Both the position numbers and the translations under genes were made by a program. The notes below the pieces were generated by a model. It had not been told where the DNA came from. It saw nothing but the letters and a program-made list of their open reading frames with translations, and made no database searches. Below, in pieces: positions 32,996 through 45,000 of a DNA stretch of 64,000 nt (position 1 is its first letter; the number at the start of each line of letters is the position of its first letter). Origin of the DNA: Paragyromitra xinjiangensis (lineage: Eukaryota; Ascomycota; Pezizomycetes; Pezizales; Discinaceae); the NCBI GenBank assembly GCA_038503065.1, contig JBCAMK010000006.1, positions 1,612,001 through 1,676,000 of the forward strand. The letters are read 5' to 3'.

Positions 32996-35983
32996 TCACG
33001 TCGTACTCTCAACGAAATACTCTCCAAAATTCTCCGTGTTCATTCCTCCAATATTACTATCAAAATCAAGCAACTCCCAATTCATATCTTTCGGCATTTC
33101 ATAATGCGTTCCCCCATTCATATCAGGCACGCCCCCCAGATCGCTGAAATTCAGCGGGGAATAGCTTGCCGTGGACCCACCTTGGTGACTGCTTGGTGTC
33201 AACCCTTGACTATTATCTGATAGGTCCATGCTTGCTGGACTCTGTCCATTATCTGACGAATGCGCGTTATGACTTTGCGGGCACACATTATACTCGGGCT
33301 GTTGGCCGGCCTTCCTTGCACACGCCTCAATGAAGGAGCGAATTTCGGGTGTCATACAAGGGCATATAGAAGGGAGTTTCCCGCGGAACACCTCGGCGAG
33401 GTTAGCGGAGGGGGTGCTAAGCTTAGCACGTTGCTCAAGAATAGCGCGTACGTCGGCAGACATACACGGACAGTTACGATGGATGGTAGCTAGGTCGCTC
33501 TCGACAATCTCAGTCACCTCGGGCATCATAATATTCGCACAGCTGTCCTTAAAAGGGAGAGCATCAGGATTGCAGTTGGGGAAGAGTTCAACCTGCCCCT
33601 CCTATTTGTGTTAACCAAAAAACGACCTGTTAACCAACGGACTGGGGCGGTGGAGTCGGGGGTATTTACCTGTCCTTTCTTTAGGGAATATGGAAATTTG
33701 TTCACATTCTCGGGTGAATCGAGGGAGCCGGTGAGGTCCACGTCGAGCTGAACGAGGAAGGACTCTGTGAGGGGATTCTTCTTCTTCAGGTGCCCCATTG
33801 CTGTCAAGAGGAACTGGAGCGATGCGCGCACTTGTTCATCGCGAGGGCGCGACTTCAGATATTGTACAAACACCCTTGCAGCGACATACAGGCAGAAGGA
33901 GATAAAGGGATTCATCTGGTGCACGTCCATCAGCCCGTGTAATCCAAGGCCAGGCCAGTGGGGTTGGGAACCTACTCCAGACAAGTCCAAATGACACACC
34001 ATACGCATAATGTTTGCGATTTCAGCTGCGGCGGTAATGCAACGAATCTTACTCTCTGCGGAGACTGTTGCTGGCATCTTGTTTTTATCCGCCTTGAAAA
34101 TGGCAGCTTGGTGTAAGCAAATGGTCGAAGTATGAATGTTCATATTCGTAAAGACGATATTTGGATCGTTGATCCCGGTGGGGAGCCTAAAGTGCTGCGG
34201 AAGCGAAAGTGCAATATTAAGCAGGATGTGATCCATATTACGATGACGTGTCCAAAATTGCCCGTGGAGATCATTATCTTTATCGTCGCTGTCTGGGCGG
34301 TGGAGGTGGATAAGATTGCGGCCGAAGAGGCAGGCCATAAGACAAACACCGCCGTAGGGGGAAAGGTTGGAAGCACCGTCAGGGGTCATAGCTTCCTTGA
34401 GGGACATGCCTGTCATGGGACGGCCTTGCTCGAACGCTTCTTCTGTTGATGGGAGGTTTGTTAAAATCTAGCAGCGTCAGTACTATGAAACAAAAAAAAA
34501 CCGAGTGCGGGCCAGTGAACCAAAATATCTCTAGGAAAAATAAAGTTGATGACTTACATCCTTTTCCTCTATCGTCATCGGCCATCCTGTTCCAATACTT
34601 GCATATCGATCAATACAAAACGAGATCCAGAAAGTCCGCCTTCGTTCCTCTCTCTCAATCCAATCCTTTGGCGCCGGCAAACACTGCTTCACATCCAAAC
34701 CAACCCCATCCAACCTATGCATCCCCATCATCTGTGATAATCTTACTGCCCTCCCAGTGCTTAGCCATGCTCGTGGGAAATACATAAGCTTGAACTCATA
34801 GCACGCAATCAAACTCCATGTTTGGCTCGAGGCAACAGCAATGATACTTTCACCATGCCCTTTCAGCTCAGCTTCCTCGATATACTTGCGTGCCCGCTTG
34901 TAGAAATGAGTTTGGAGACTCGAGTGCTCATCAGAGACGGATGCGGCCATGGTCCAGATGGCATAACGGAGGTGTGTGGGTGGACGCATATTTGGGGGCA
35001 TGTCGAGACTAGCAAGGTAGCGACCTTTGTGGAGGATAGGGATACATGGATGGATTTTCTCAAAGTACGTTCGATGCCTTTATTTCCAGTTAGTATAAAC
35101 ACTTCAAAGACTATCCGTAGACACATACAGTGCATCAATAACCTCCTGAGAAGGCAGTGGCTCCCCAAGCCCCATCGCCATGAGCTCCCACGATAACGGC
35201 GGGTCATCTAAAATATTTGATGGCATCGGCATCGGGATATCCATAATCGGCGAATCTGACCCGAACGAGTGCTGATTCTGTAGGGACGGGGAGGAGGCAG
35301 TCCCGAACAAGTATCTATCCGATGCATTCAGCATGCCGGTAACTCCGTCATCTTTATTGGCAATATGGATAGTTGGATCGCCACTCTTGAATAGCGGCGG
35401 ATCCAGTAACGTCGTGCTGCCATAACCTATGCTTGGTGGAAGTGGTGGTGCTTTGGGCGTGCTCTGGTCATTGAGCAATGTTTCAACTTGAGCTGTACAC
35501 AGGTAGACAGATCAGCATCTCGTTGAATGAAGCGCAACTAAACCATCACCGCGACATACCAAGTCGTGCTTCCAGCGCTTTCACATATCCTCTTTTTGGC
35601 CCACTCTTCCGTCGCACTTCATCGTACGCACTAAACCGCAGTCAGTCTTTGGATCTATGTTATAATCCATCACCATCACCATCGTTGTTAGGAAGAGCTC
35701 AACCACACCATTCATGCCCCAGCCTTGAACAAGTCCCACAACTCGGTTTCATCCCATCGCATCGTAACTTCCGCTTCCTACACACAACACAAGCTATCCG
35801 TTTTGGTCTTGGAACCTCTGAGGCACCATCGCCGGAACCACTCCCGGAGGCCTTCTGCTGGCTTGGTGAAGACGAAGCCGTTGACGTTGACATTTCAACG
35901 TCAGCAAGGCCGAATAATTGATCCGAAGGAAGCGCTGCGAAATCGTAAGACGTTGCTGCTGTCGCTAGATCGCTGGAGTTCAT
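32996..35983 (-). CDS. Zn2Cys6 fungal-specific transcription factor
   Basis: Binuclear zinc cluster regulator. Six exons: 35983-35709, 35630-35560, 35492-35129, 35077-34558, 34467-33670 and 33592-32996, giving 874 aa. Cysteines at 65, 68, 75, 82, 85 and 92 give the canonical C-x2-C-x6-C-x6-C-x2-C-x6-C; the last Cys codon is created across intron 1. A linker and coiled coil follow (YDEVRRKSGPKRGYVKALEARLAQVETLL). The Fungal_trans domain starts near IHPCIPILHKGRY, with the hallmark WIEREERRRTFWISFCIDRYAS. The C-terminal part holds paired Cys-Pro-Cys-Met motifs (NCPCMSADVRAILEQ and ICPCMTPEIRSFIEA), an unusual repeated block. The last acceptor is of the NAGNAG kind (33593 or 33602), adding or losing three residues. 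Target pathway cannot be told. Confidence 0.93.
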
Positions 35984-37806
35984 CCGAGCGAATTAAAAGT
36001 AATAATAAAAAGGCCCTCCCAGACGTCGGCTTTTTCCGTTCGACCTTTCTTTTGTATTTTGTATTTTGTATTATTTGTAGGTAGGAAAAAAAGAGATAGA
36101 AATGGCTTGGTAATGCGAGGGTTCTACTAATACTAGCTGTTGTGTCGGCTAGCCACCTATCTAACTTCGTACAGTAGCGGGCTGGTTAAGGTACAGAGAA
36201 ACAGACGTCAGGAAGTGGCGAGCTGAGAGGGACGCGGCGTTTGGGCGTTTGGGGGGGGATGGGCAGTGAAACGGGCGAACTCGACACGGGCTTCACGCCT
36301 CCGAAACCCCGGGGGAATAAGAAAGCAGGGCAGAAGCTCGGAAGTGATGCCGGCTCTGCAAGCAAACGTAAAGTACTCTATGGACTGAGTCACCGCGGAT
36401 ACTAAGGGAATACGAGTACAGTGGGGCTGAGGGCTTTAGTCTTAGCAAACGAACGGTAGAGAGTCGAAAGGATTCCCGGAACGAGAAATCAAGGATTCCG
36501 AACGGTAGGCTTAAGAATCGGAGAGGGGAAGAGTAAAGTGTCGGGCGAGAGAACGAGAGAGGGGCGTAAAATGGGCTGGAGGCCTCAGCGAATCGCCAAT
36601 GATCCGACAAGCCTCAACAAGATGGAGGATGAAAGCTTCTATCTCACCCTGATGGCATTAGCATTATGCGGACTCTCATGTAGAGCAGCAGCCATCGCGG
36701 TTATCCATATGGGCTGTGCTGTGGACGCACCTTGATTCACACACACCCCCCCGAACATTCTAGATTACTGACCATGCCATACTCTAACTCTAACTACCCG
36801 TTGAGGCTCCTGGGCCTGGGCAGTAGGGAAGACTCATTGAGCAATCGCTAGAGAAGTCTTACTGAGGGGCATGTCGCACAAAATATGATTGGGGGCGAGC
36901 AACGGCGAACCAGCCGTGTTTTTCTTTGTAATCTGTCGTGCACCTGTCCCATGTTCCTGGTTTCATTGTAGCAAAAACACTCCCCGGTCTTGAATTCTCG
37001 TGATAAAGCTTCCCCTCCTCTTCTTTGACAGGAGAATAAAAAAAACAATTGTCTCCCGGCAAACATAGGATGCACTCTTATTGCAAACTGCTGACAGATC
37101 GGTTCTGATGCAGGTAATGCATGCCTTCAAGCCCCCGTGTCTCACTTTTTCATTCTTTAACACCCACATCCGTTGGTACCGAGCCTATGTACTTACCCCG
37201 AAAGCGCCTCCCCAAATTGCACCTTTATTATCATAGACGTCAAGACTCCAAAACTCAATCGTGATGGTTCCCCCCCTAAAGAGCTGAGCGCAGCGTATTA
37301 CATCACAACAAATGAGTTACCCCTTACCCTAGACACAAGTTCCCAACGGTTTTTTTTATGCCTAATGCAGCAATTTCTCGCCTTGTGGGGGCCAGCCATA
37401 GGGCATCTGTGATAGGTCATGGGTGTTGGTATTTGGAATTCTAACTTTGAAAGCTTATTTTATCCGTTGTGTAAGGGAATTTTTTTAGGCAGTGAGATTC
37501 TCAGCCGTAATGGAGCACGGGAGTTTAGCAGCGCTCCCTCTTTTTTTTTTTTTTCTTTCAATTTTGGTTGTGAAACTGATTAAAGAGAAGCTCCCGTCAG
37601 CTCTAGGGATTTTTTTTTCACTTGCTTATTATACAAACTCTTTTATTTAATTTCTTTGGTTGGCTAGTATTCCATAGGCGCTTGCCGTGTAGCGTCTTAT
37701 ATATCTCCAGTGAAATTGAAGGGGTATCCAAATGGATATAAATGATCAACAAGAGAGATTGGTTGGAAAATAGCCCTGTAGCTCCACAACGACGATGATG
37801 CCAAGT
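35984..37806. other. Intergenic spacer upstream of the Zn2Cys6 gene
   Basis: No gene recognised. Two pyrimidine/T-runs occur near 37541-37556 and 37609-37618. The 5' leader of the regulator and the 3' flank of the uL2 gene lie at its ends. Small open frames lack motifs. Confidence 0.45.
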
Positions 37807-39179
37807 CTAGTGCTTGGCTCTCCTCTTGCCGTGGTTGCGCGGACGGGGTGTAACCACGTATTTGTTGACCTTCTTTGGCCGTCGAGTCTTGTATCCAGAT
37901 TTGGTCTGTGTTGAGGGACGGGAGAGGGTATCAGTAAATTATTGACAATTCAATAACAAAGGAATGAACATACCGGAATACCCCACGGTGAGACGGGATG
38001 TCTGTTACCCTTACTTTTACCTCTTCCTCCTCCATGGGGATGGTCGACTAGCGAGGACAGTGATTATTAGTTCAATCCAGACGGAGGGTGTCAAGATATC
38101 CAACATAACACAAGACGCCGAACTCACCGGCATTCATAGCCACACCCCTCACCGTGGGCCTGATATTCAGCCACCTGCTTCTGCCAGCTTTACCAAGTTG
38201 TCGATGCTGCCACGTTGGATTACTCACGATACCAATTGTAGCTGGCGCCCACCGACTCACACGACGCACCTCCCCGCTCTGCAGCTTCAGAATCACCGTC
38301 TTGGTCCTTTCGTCCTTCGCCACGATACTAGCATACGTTCCCGCACTCCGGCAAAACACCGCCGGTCCATTCGCCTTACTCCCAACAGCATGCACAATGC
38401 TTCCAATCGGGACCATATGCAGCGGGAGACAATTCCCCTTCCAGCACGTCTTAGCCGCTAAAATACCCGGGTCTATCTTACCGCCCATAGCGGCCATCAA
38501 TTCAGCGGGAACACCCTGCATATAGGACTGCACGGTATCCCCAGCACGGAGGCCGTCTGCGGCGAGAATGTACGTTTTCTTCCCAGACACCTCGTTAGTT
38601 ACCAGCGCGATATGGCCCGACCGACCAGGGTCCTTCTCGATACGTTCGACCTTCTGAGAGCCAGCTTCAAGACGGTGGAAGTCGACAGTACGGATACGAC
38701 GGCGAGCACCGCCTCCGCGATGTCGGACTGTTATACGACCGGAATTGTTGCGGCCACCTTTGGCCATTCCCTTTTTGGCGAAGGTGAGAGGGAGGTAGGG
38801 ACCCCATTTCCAGAGGTGGTCTTCGACGGGACGTTTCAAGTGGCGGAGACCGGGGGTGCGGGGTTTGTAGGTTCGCCTGATGGTGTTATCAGTGTGCTAG
38901 TTTCTCTCTATGTGTGGAGGGGGGGTGCACACACATTCTGAAGGATTTGCCTTGGCCGGTGCGCTCGACGGGGGTGATGAGTTGTGATGCCCATGCTACG
39001 GCTTCTGGTTTGTCTTCTTCTGGTTCTAAGGTGGTAGAGGGGGTGGGTTTTCGGGTTCTGGTTCGAGTGGATGCGAATCGGAGGGCGGTGGAGATGGCGG
39101 GGAGGGGGCCATTGAGGAGTGGGGATATTATGGGGGGCCGCCGGAGCAGCAGCCGTGACAGTGACCAGGGCTGGATCAT
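37807..39179 (-). CDS. RML2: Mitochondrial ribosomal protein uL2m
   Basis: Mitochondrial large-subunit protein L2 at the peptidyl-transferase centre. Four exons: 39179-38935, 38876-38128, 38047-37974 and 37905-37807, giving 388 aa. It opens with a mitochondrial presequence ([16 protein letters not shown]). Family blocks are [22 protein letters not shown] split by short joins, the ribosomal L2 core, and [24 protein letters not shown] near the end, the strictly conserved L2 signature with its catalytic-centre His, restored by the intron at 38048-38127. The C-terminus [12 protein letters not shown] then basic tail is typical. The first intron joins KSFRM to [12 protein letters not shown]. It is divergent from the LYR protein gene. 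Confidence 0.95.
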
Positions 39180-39659
39180 TCCGATGGAGCTGTCGTGGGC
39201 GACGAAGCCTGTGGGTAGTTCGAGTCAGTTGGTTTCGCGGTATCTATATCGAAATGATAACCCTTTTGCGCAGAGGAGCGGGAAACGCACCGGAGAGTCA
39301 GAATAGATCCAGATCAGAGTATCCAATGGAATAGAGACCCTGGAGGAGCTGAGAGAGGCTTCGTTTCGCCGAGTGATGTCAATTGACCGGAGGAGATGAA
39401 GCCGTTTATCGATTTTCGACAAGTTGGAACGTCCCGCTTTGGCGTTGTTACCCGGCCTGTCAAATACGCAGATGCGGCTCAACTGAACACTCGGTGGGGA
39501 TAATCGTGCATGAGCGAATCTCAACCTCGACCGGAATATCTGCGATTTCCCGGACTTCACCCCCATCTTGTGCCCAGAAAGAAAAAAGCCCCTTTCTTGA
39601 TCATGAGAAGAAGGGCTCCTAAATATGCCATTCCATAAAATCAAGGCTCATCGCATTGC
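39180..39659. promoter_or_regulatory. Divergent promoter region uL2m / LYR protein
   Basis: Under 500 bp between two genes for mitochondrial proteins on opposite strands. No gene is seen. A shared promoter would allow joint expression, which is inference. Confidence 0.35.
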
Positions 39660-39671
39660 ATGTATGTATGC

Positions 39672-40642
39672 ATGACCCCCAATCCCTCTAGAAAACACGA
39701 ACTGATATCATTTCCAGGTCTCGCCCTCTATAAAGCCTTCCTATCTCACATCCCCCACCTCCCATACTCCAACACCGTCAAGAAACAAGCCCGTACAAAA
39801 ATCCGCTCCCAATTCCGCAGAGACCGTAAAATCCAAGGCCTCACCAATATCCGAGAGGTCCTCACATCAGCCTACGAGGTAACCCCATCCTCCCAACCCC
39901 ACAAATCCCCAAAATTAACCCCCCCAACCCTTAGAATGAAACCCTTTTCCGCCGCGCCGCAACCGGCGACCAACCAAGCATCACCCTCCTCTCCGAAAAA
40001 CTAAAACAACAAAAAGCCCTCAAAAAACAGCAACGCGCCACATCCCGAGCCACCCCTCGTCCACCGCCATCCTTCCCACCCCCAACCCCACCCACCACCC
40101 GTCTCCCTCGCGTCAAACGCCTCCAAGCACTCACGGACCCGGTAGCTAGCGAGCGTCGTCTCAAGGCGATCAAGATCCTACGTCGTCGAATACCATACAT
40201 CGCTGCTACAAACTCGCTACCATTAATACGACGTCCTGGACGACGACAGTCGTTGACGATGGCGATGGTACTGAAGAAGAAGACGAAGAAACGGCAGAAA
40301 CGGGATGATTTAGCGAATCATCTGGAGGAGTGGATTGGGATTGCGAAGGAGGAGGATATGTGGGATTCGAGGTTGTGGAATATGGGATTAGCTGCGGATG
40401 GGAGGGCTCCTTGGGGCGAACGGTATGAGCCTGAGGCTGTGCAGGCGTTTAGGACTGTTAAGTCGAGTATGAGGACTATGGAGGAGCGGTCGATGGAGTT
40501 GGCTGGGAAGTTTAGGGAGATTATTAATAAGGAGAGAGCGGCGAAGGAGGGGAAGATTGCAGAGTATAAAAGGGAGAAGAGGAAGAGGTTGAGACAGCGG
40601 GCGAGGGAGCGGATGGAAGCACAGAAGGAGACGAAGGTCTAG
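39672..40642 (+). CDS. LYR-motif protein, Cup1-like
   Basis: Two exons, 39672-39878 and 39935-40642, giving 304 aa. The N-terminus LALYKAFLSHIPHLPY followed by a basic helix (VKKQARTKIRSQFRRDR) is a LYR-type motif (ALYK at the L-Y-R position). LYR proteins of this sort act in mitochondria on complex assembly or iron-sulfur delivery. The second half resembles the fungal Cup1-like LYR group: basic, Pro-rich middle and a long Lys/Arg-rich helix at the end. An in-frame ATG at 39660 would add four residues (MYVC); I chose the second. The role of this protein is not known to me beyond the family. Confidence 0.75.
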
Positions 40643-41146
40643 AGGCTTTCATCTAGGATAGTATCCGTAATATCGAATGCAACATAGACCTTATCGCAAA
40701 AGGGTTTTATCGAAAATCCGTGTTTAATTAGGCGTAACTAAGGATCGACCACGATACGGTACAGAATCTATTTTTCACATTCATCATTACTTTCGCCATC
40801 TCTTTTTTTGTGTGTATGTGGTGTCTTCTTACAATGACGGAACCCCAAACCCAACTCCATATAACCCCTAAAGAAGAAGAGGGAAGAAGAAAAAACAGAA
40901 AACCAAAACATCCACAGGTTCAGCCAGAACGATATCCAGAACCCACCTACACGAGAAGAAGGGGGAGAGAAAAACCATGATAGGAGAACGAAATCACACA
41001 TGTGATGCAACACATATAGGTCTGAGTGATAAGAGGATATGAGGTATCAAGAAAAACTTGAGGGTGAACGAAAATGAAAAAAAAACCCAAATAGAAAACC
41101 CCCCGAAAGCAATAAAAAAAAAGAGCATAAAGAAATACAATCAGCG
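40643..41146. other. Convergent 3' flanks of the LYR gene and SCAP
   Basis: AT-rich spacer with several A-runs on the plus strand (41075-41125). No gene seen. Confidence 0.45.
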
Positions 41147-44100
41147 TTACCGCCGACGATCCCGTGCTCTCCGTGAAATCCGATATAAATCATCACTGTC
41201 ATCATCGTCCTCGTATCGCTCATTCCCAACCAACAGCATCTTCACCGTATTCCCAAACCCAACCGCCACAGATCTCTGACCCACCCTACATACTGGCCCT
41301 GCCCTACTCACCAGCAGTGAATCGTCATTATCCTCCCCGTTCTTATACCCCAACGGATAGCTTGTGACGACTCCGTCAGCATGCATAGTCCACGCCTCCC
41401 ACTCGTCCTCATCCTCTGCGCTCGGCTTCCTCTGCATCTGTCTCCGTCGTCGTAACGAATACGCCTGAGAGGAAGAACCCGCTTCGTGGTCGTCAGAGGA
41501 CTGATCTTCTTGTGCTGCTTCGCGCCGACGGATCCCGGCGACCAGATTGAGGTTTGTGGGTTCCCACCCTTCAACGTTTTCTAGCCAGTGCATGGTCTCG
41601 ACAACAGACTCGAACCCGAGACATTTACGCTCACGTCGGTCACGCTCGGCTCGGACACAAATATCCCGCATGCGGCCTCGGGAGGAGAAGAAGGTGTGCA
41701 TAATGAACATGCCGGATTCCTTTTCACTGTAGGCGATGGAGAAGGAGAGGACCGCGGGGCAACCGCAGTGGAGGCATGTTCGGCGATTGGCGTGGAAGAC
41801 GCGTAGGCTGCTAGGCTTGAATTGACCAGTTTGGAAGGTTCGAACGACGCTGCCTGGTAGGATGTTAGACTTTTTCTCTCAGTGGGCTAGGAGGGGAACG
41901 TACCTGATAGTAGATCCACCAGATCTACATTGCATGATCTCGAAATTACAATCATGCCCAACGCTGACATCGGTAAGATAGTTGAAGCCTCGCCTCCCGC
42001 CTCCAACATTGGCGGTATCATGGGTTGCTCAAACATATTCAGTTGTTGCGAATGCCAAAACCCTGCTGATTTAGATGTCACGAAGATCCTCCCCTTTTGG
42101 CAAGCTGTAACAATCCTCAATGGCAGTCGTGGCGTGAACACCCCATGCGATGATGAAACCACTACGCCAGTACATATCCTATGGCGTATATCTTGTCCAT
42201 TCTTTATGCATATTTCCGAGAGCCAGCCATTTTGTCGCAATATTATCAAATACGGTCCTTTTTCCGGGTCAACATGTTTCCCAGGCTCGAAGAAGAAGGC
42301 GCTTGGTTGATGTCCACCAAAGTCGACATTTATCGATCCCTTAAACGTTGCTTCTCCAACATGCCAAAACGATACGTTTCCAACCCTTGGAGCAATCGCA
42401 AGCCATTCGCCCCTTTCGTCCAACGTGATGGCCATAACGGGCCATAAACAATGCTCGGCACACGTCGGACGAATAATATCTTTTGATGGGACTTGCCACT
42501 TCGGTTTCAGCTTCCAAACGACAATCCTCCTGTCGAGACCGACGGAAACAAGCACTCCTCTTGCCGAAGCCGTGAGCATCACAACGTCTAATGAATGCCC
42601 TTCGTACAACGTCTGACAAGTCAACAGAGGACCATCGTTTTCCGCAACATCGCTAATGTCCTCGGAGATATACTTCATGAGAAGGTAGTTCATTAACAAA
42701 GTCACGCCAGCGATCACCATAACAACAAATAAAACGAAGCCCTGGAGATGGTCGGTGATTGTGTTAAGGTCGATGACGTTTGCTAGGTTGGGCAGCATAC
42801 TTGGTACTCTAGAGCGATTTGAGCCACGTAGGACGAAGAATGTTGGGTTGTATGCTTTGGCGACCATACGGTATGCTCCGGGTTTGACAATCCGAATTAG
42901 TTCCTTCCCTGTGAGCTGATCTTGTATTTTCAGCCATGATGTTGGTGATCTGGCGACATTGATTGGCATGGTCGGCGCCACGGTCTGGGGAACGTTTTCT
43001 GTATACCCATTGATTAAGCCAGTGCTTACCACCTGGAACAAAGAAAGAACTGTTCGTAAAGGGGATTGATTTTCCAAGAAATGCATGTTTAGTGCTACGA
43101 GAAAGCAAATCATCTGCATAAAAACAATCAGTAACAATGCCATGTGGTAGATAAAAGGTCAGGGAAGCTTACGATTGCCGAGCCAGCAATTCTTGTGCTT
43201 ACTGGCGTTGCGCCTCTCAACAACATATCAACCAGCGTATTCGGTTTCTCCGGAGTGATATCCCAAACATCTTGGGGCTCATTATCTACAAGATTCAGCC
43301 GATCCAGCGAATCTTGCAGTTCTAGACGCCGCACATCAACGCTCAAAACAGCCAGAAAGTATGTCAAGTGTAACACAAAATCCATAATTAGGGCTACCCC
43401 GGCGAATGTGCAAAACTCGCGAACTGCTGGCACGGAAAAATGGCCAATTATACATAATATTGCAAGGTCTGTTCCGACGGCTACTGTGGATAGAAACCCA
43501 ACTTCTCCAAGAGCGGTTGCGATACGAAGAGTTGTAGGTTGCTCAGCTGGGGTCTCGAGAACGGCGTTGATGAGACGAAACATGTTCTCCAACCCGATGA
43601 CAATAATAACGAACGGGAACACCTCTCTGATGAAATCGTTGGTAAGGTCAATAATCACCCTTTTTGTCGTTCCAAGGTACCCCAAGTCAGTGGTAGGAAG
43701 CATACCTAGGTATGTGGGACACGGGAACCTTGAACAAGGCCAATACCGTAAAGCTAGACAAGATTGAAAAGCCTATCTGAGGTTTATATTAATACTGCAC
43801 CACCTCCCAGCTAGAAAGGATAGGTACTATACCTGAGTTAAAACCGTTACAATAAGGCCCAACTTCGATTTAACAGCCCTGAGACTCCGAAGCGATACGG
43901 CCAGGTAGGCCAGTGTAAATATATAGCAACCAGCAAGCAAAATATTGTCAAGCGTACTCATCGGTTGAAACCGGAACTATTTTTATCCCATCGTCAATTT
44001 CAACATTCCACCTCCCTGCATTCAAAGTAGTCGACAGACCTCATATAGAGTGCTTCCTTTTTCTTGTCCATCACGCGGATATACTTCATATCTATAATGC

Positions 44101-44969
44101 TCTTCTGCACTCTTCGCCAAATACGCCATCCGCTGATCCCACAAACCCCCTACGGGTGAATCCAACTGATAAAATAAACTGATAACCAAAGCATCCGCCC
44201 CAACCAACTGTTGATGTTGAAACCTCTTCCCAGCAAACACCGATCCCCATCGCAACGTCATATTAGCCGTAGTGCGCCGATTGACCCCCTCGTTTACCGT
44301 CCGAAGCAAGTCCGGATCATTATGTACCGCAGAAAACGAACAATTCCAATAAAACAACGGCGAGTGAAAGAACATGCCCGCTGGCGACATCCCCCCCGTT
44401 GACTTATTCCTATTCCCACTCAACGCCGAAGGTTGTGTTGCCGCCTGGTTGAAATAACCCTCATCTGAAAACGAGTCGCACATGGTCTCTGGTCCCAACA
44501 AAGTTTCCTGTATCCTCAACGCCTCTTCTAGAACCTCTGAATTCAACGCATCCATATATGATCCCTGTACCCATGCCTGCTTGATTCCAATATCGGGGAT
44601 AGTGTGGGAGCTTGAGAAGGGCCTCGCGGAGGTCCAGACATGGTGAGGAACCGACGGTAGTCCTGAAGCTGTGGTGAAGTAGAGGTGTGGGAACGGATAA
44701 CATAATATGACTGCAAAAACGACGGAGGTAACTATGGAAACGATCGGGTGTCGCGCTACCGCGTCACCATGGCGCTGGAAAAAGTACCGTAAGGGAGAGG
44801 ATGGGGAGAGTCGCGGCGGTTCCGCTGTGTGTCTAAATGGTGATATCAGAGCCCAAAACTAGAAGAGTCAGAGAGCCGAAACCGACAACAACAACCACCA
44901 CCACCATCACCACGAGACGAAAAGTGGCTACGAACACAGCAGGGGAAGGGAGGTTGTGAATTATACCAT
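41147..44969 (-). CDS. SCAP: SREBP cleavage-activating protein (SCAP), sterol-sensing WD40 protein
   Basis: ER membrane escort that carries SREBP for processing in response to low sterol (or low oxygen in fungi). Seven coding exons: 44969-44967, 44858-44040, 43976-43833, 43776-43706, 43626-43173, 43113-41904 and 41853-41147, giving 1135 aa. After the start comes FWALISPFRHTAEPP and TM1 (VSIVTSVVFAVILCYPF), then PHHVWTSARPF. The sterol-sensing domain includes LYEFRFQPMSTLDNILLAG, LRAVKSKLGLIVTV and EVFPFVIIVIGLENMFRL. Further TM helices (GFVLFVVMVIAGVTLLMNYL) lead to a cytosolic WD40 domain with GHSLDVVMLTASARGVLVS, VGLDRRIVVWKL and GNVSFWHVG. The first coding exon is only the ATG, followed by an intron with donor GTATAA and acceptor TCTTCTAG. 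One intron uses the donor GTCTGT (44039). Confidence 0.93.
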
Positions 44970-44976
44970 AAGTAAC

Positions 44977-45000
44977 TTAACGCAGAACAAAAAGAGGCAT
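44977..45000 (-). promoter_or_regulatory. uORF in the SCAP leader
   Basis: ATG at 45000-44998 opens a 7-codon frame (MPLFVLR, stop TAA at 44979-44977), ending 7 nt before the proposed SCAP start codon at 44969. Whether the transcript starts upstream of it is not shown by sequence. Confidence 0.5.
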
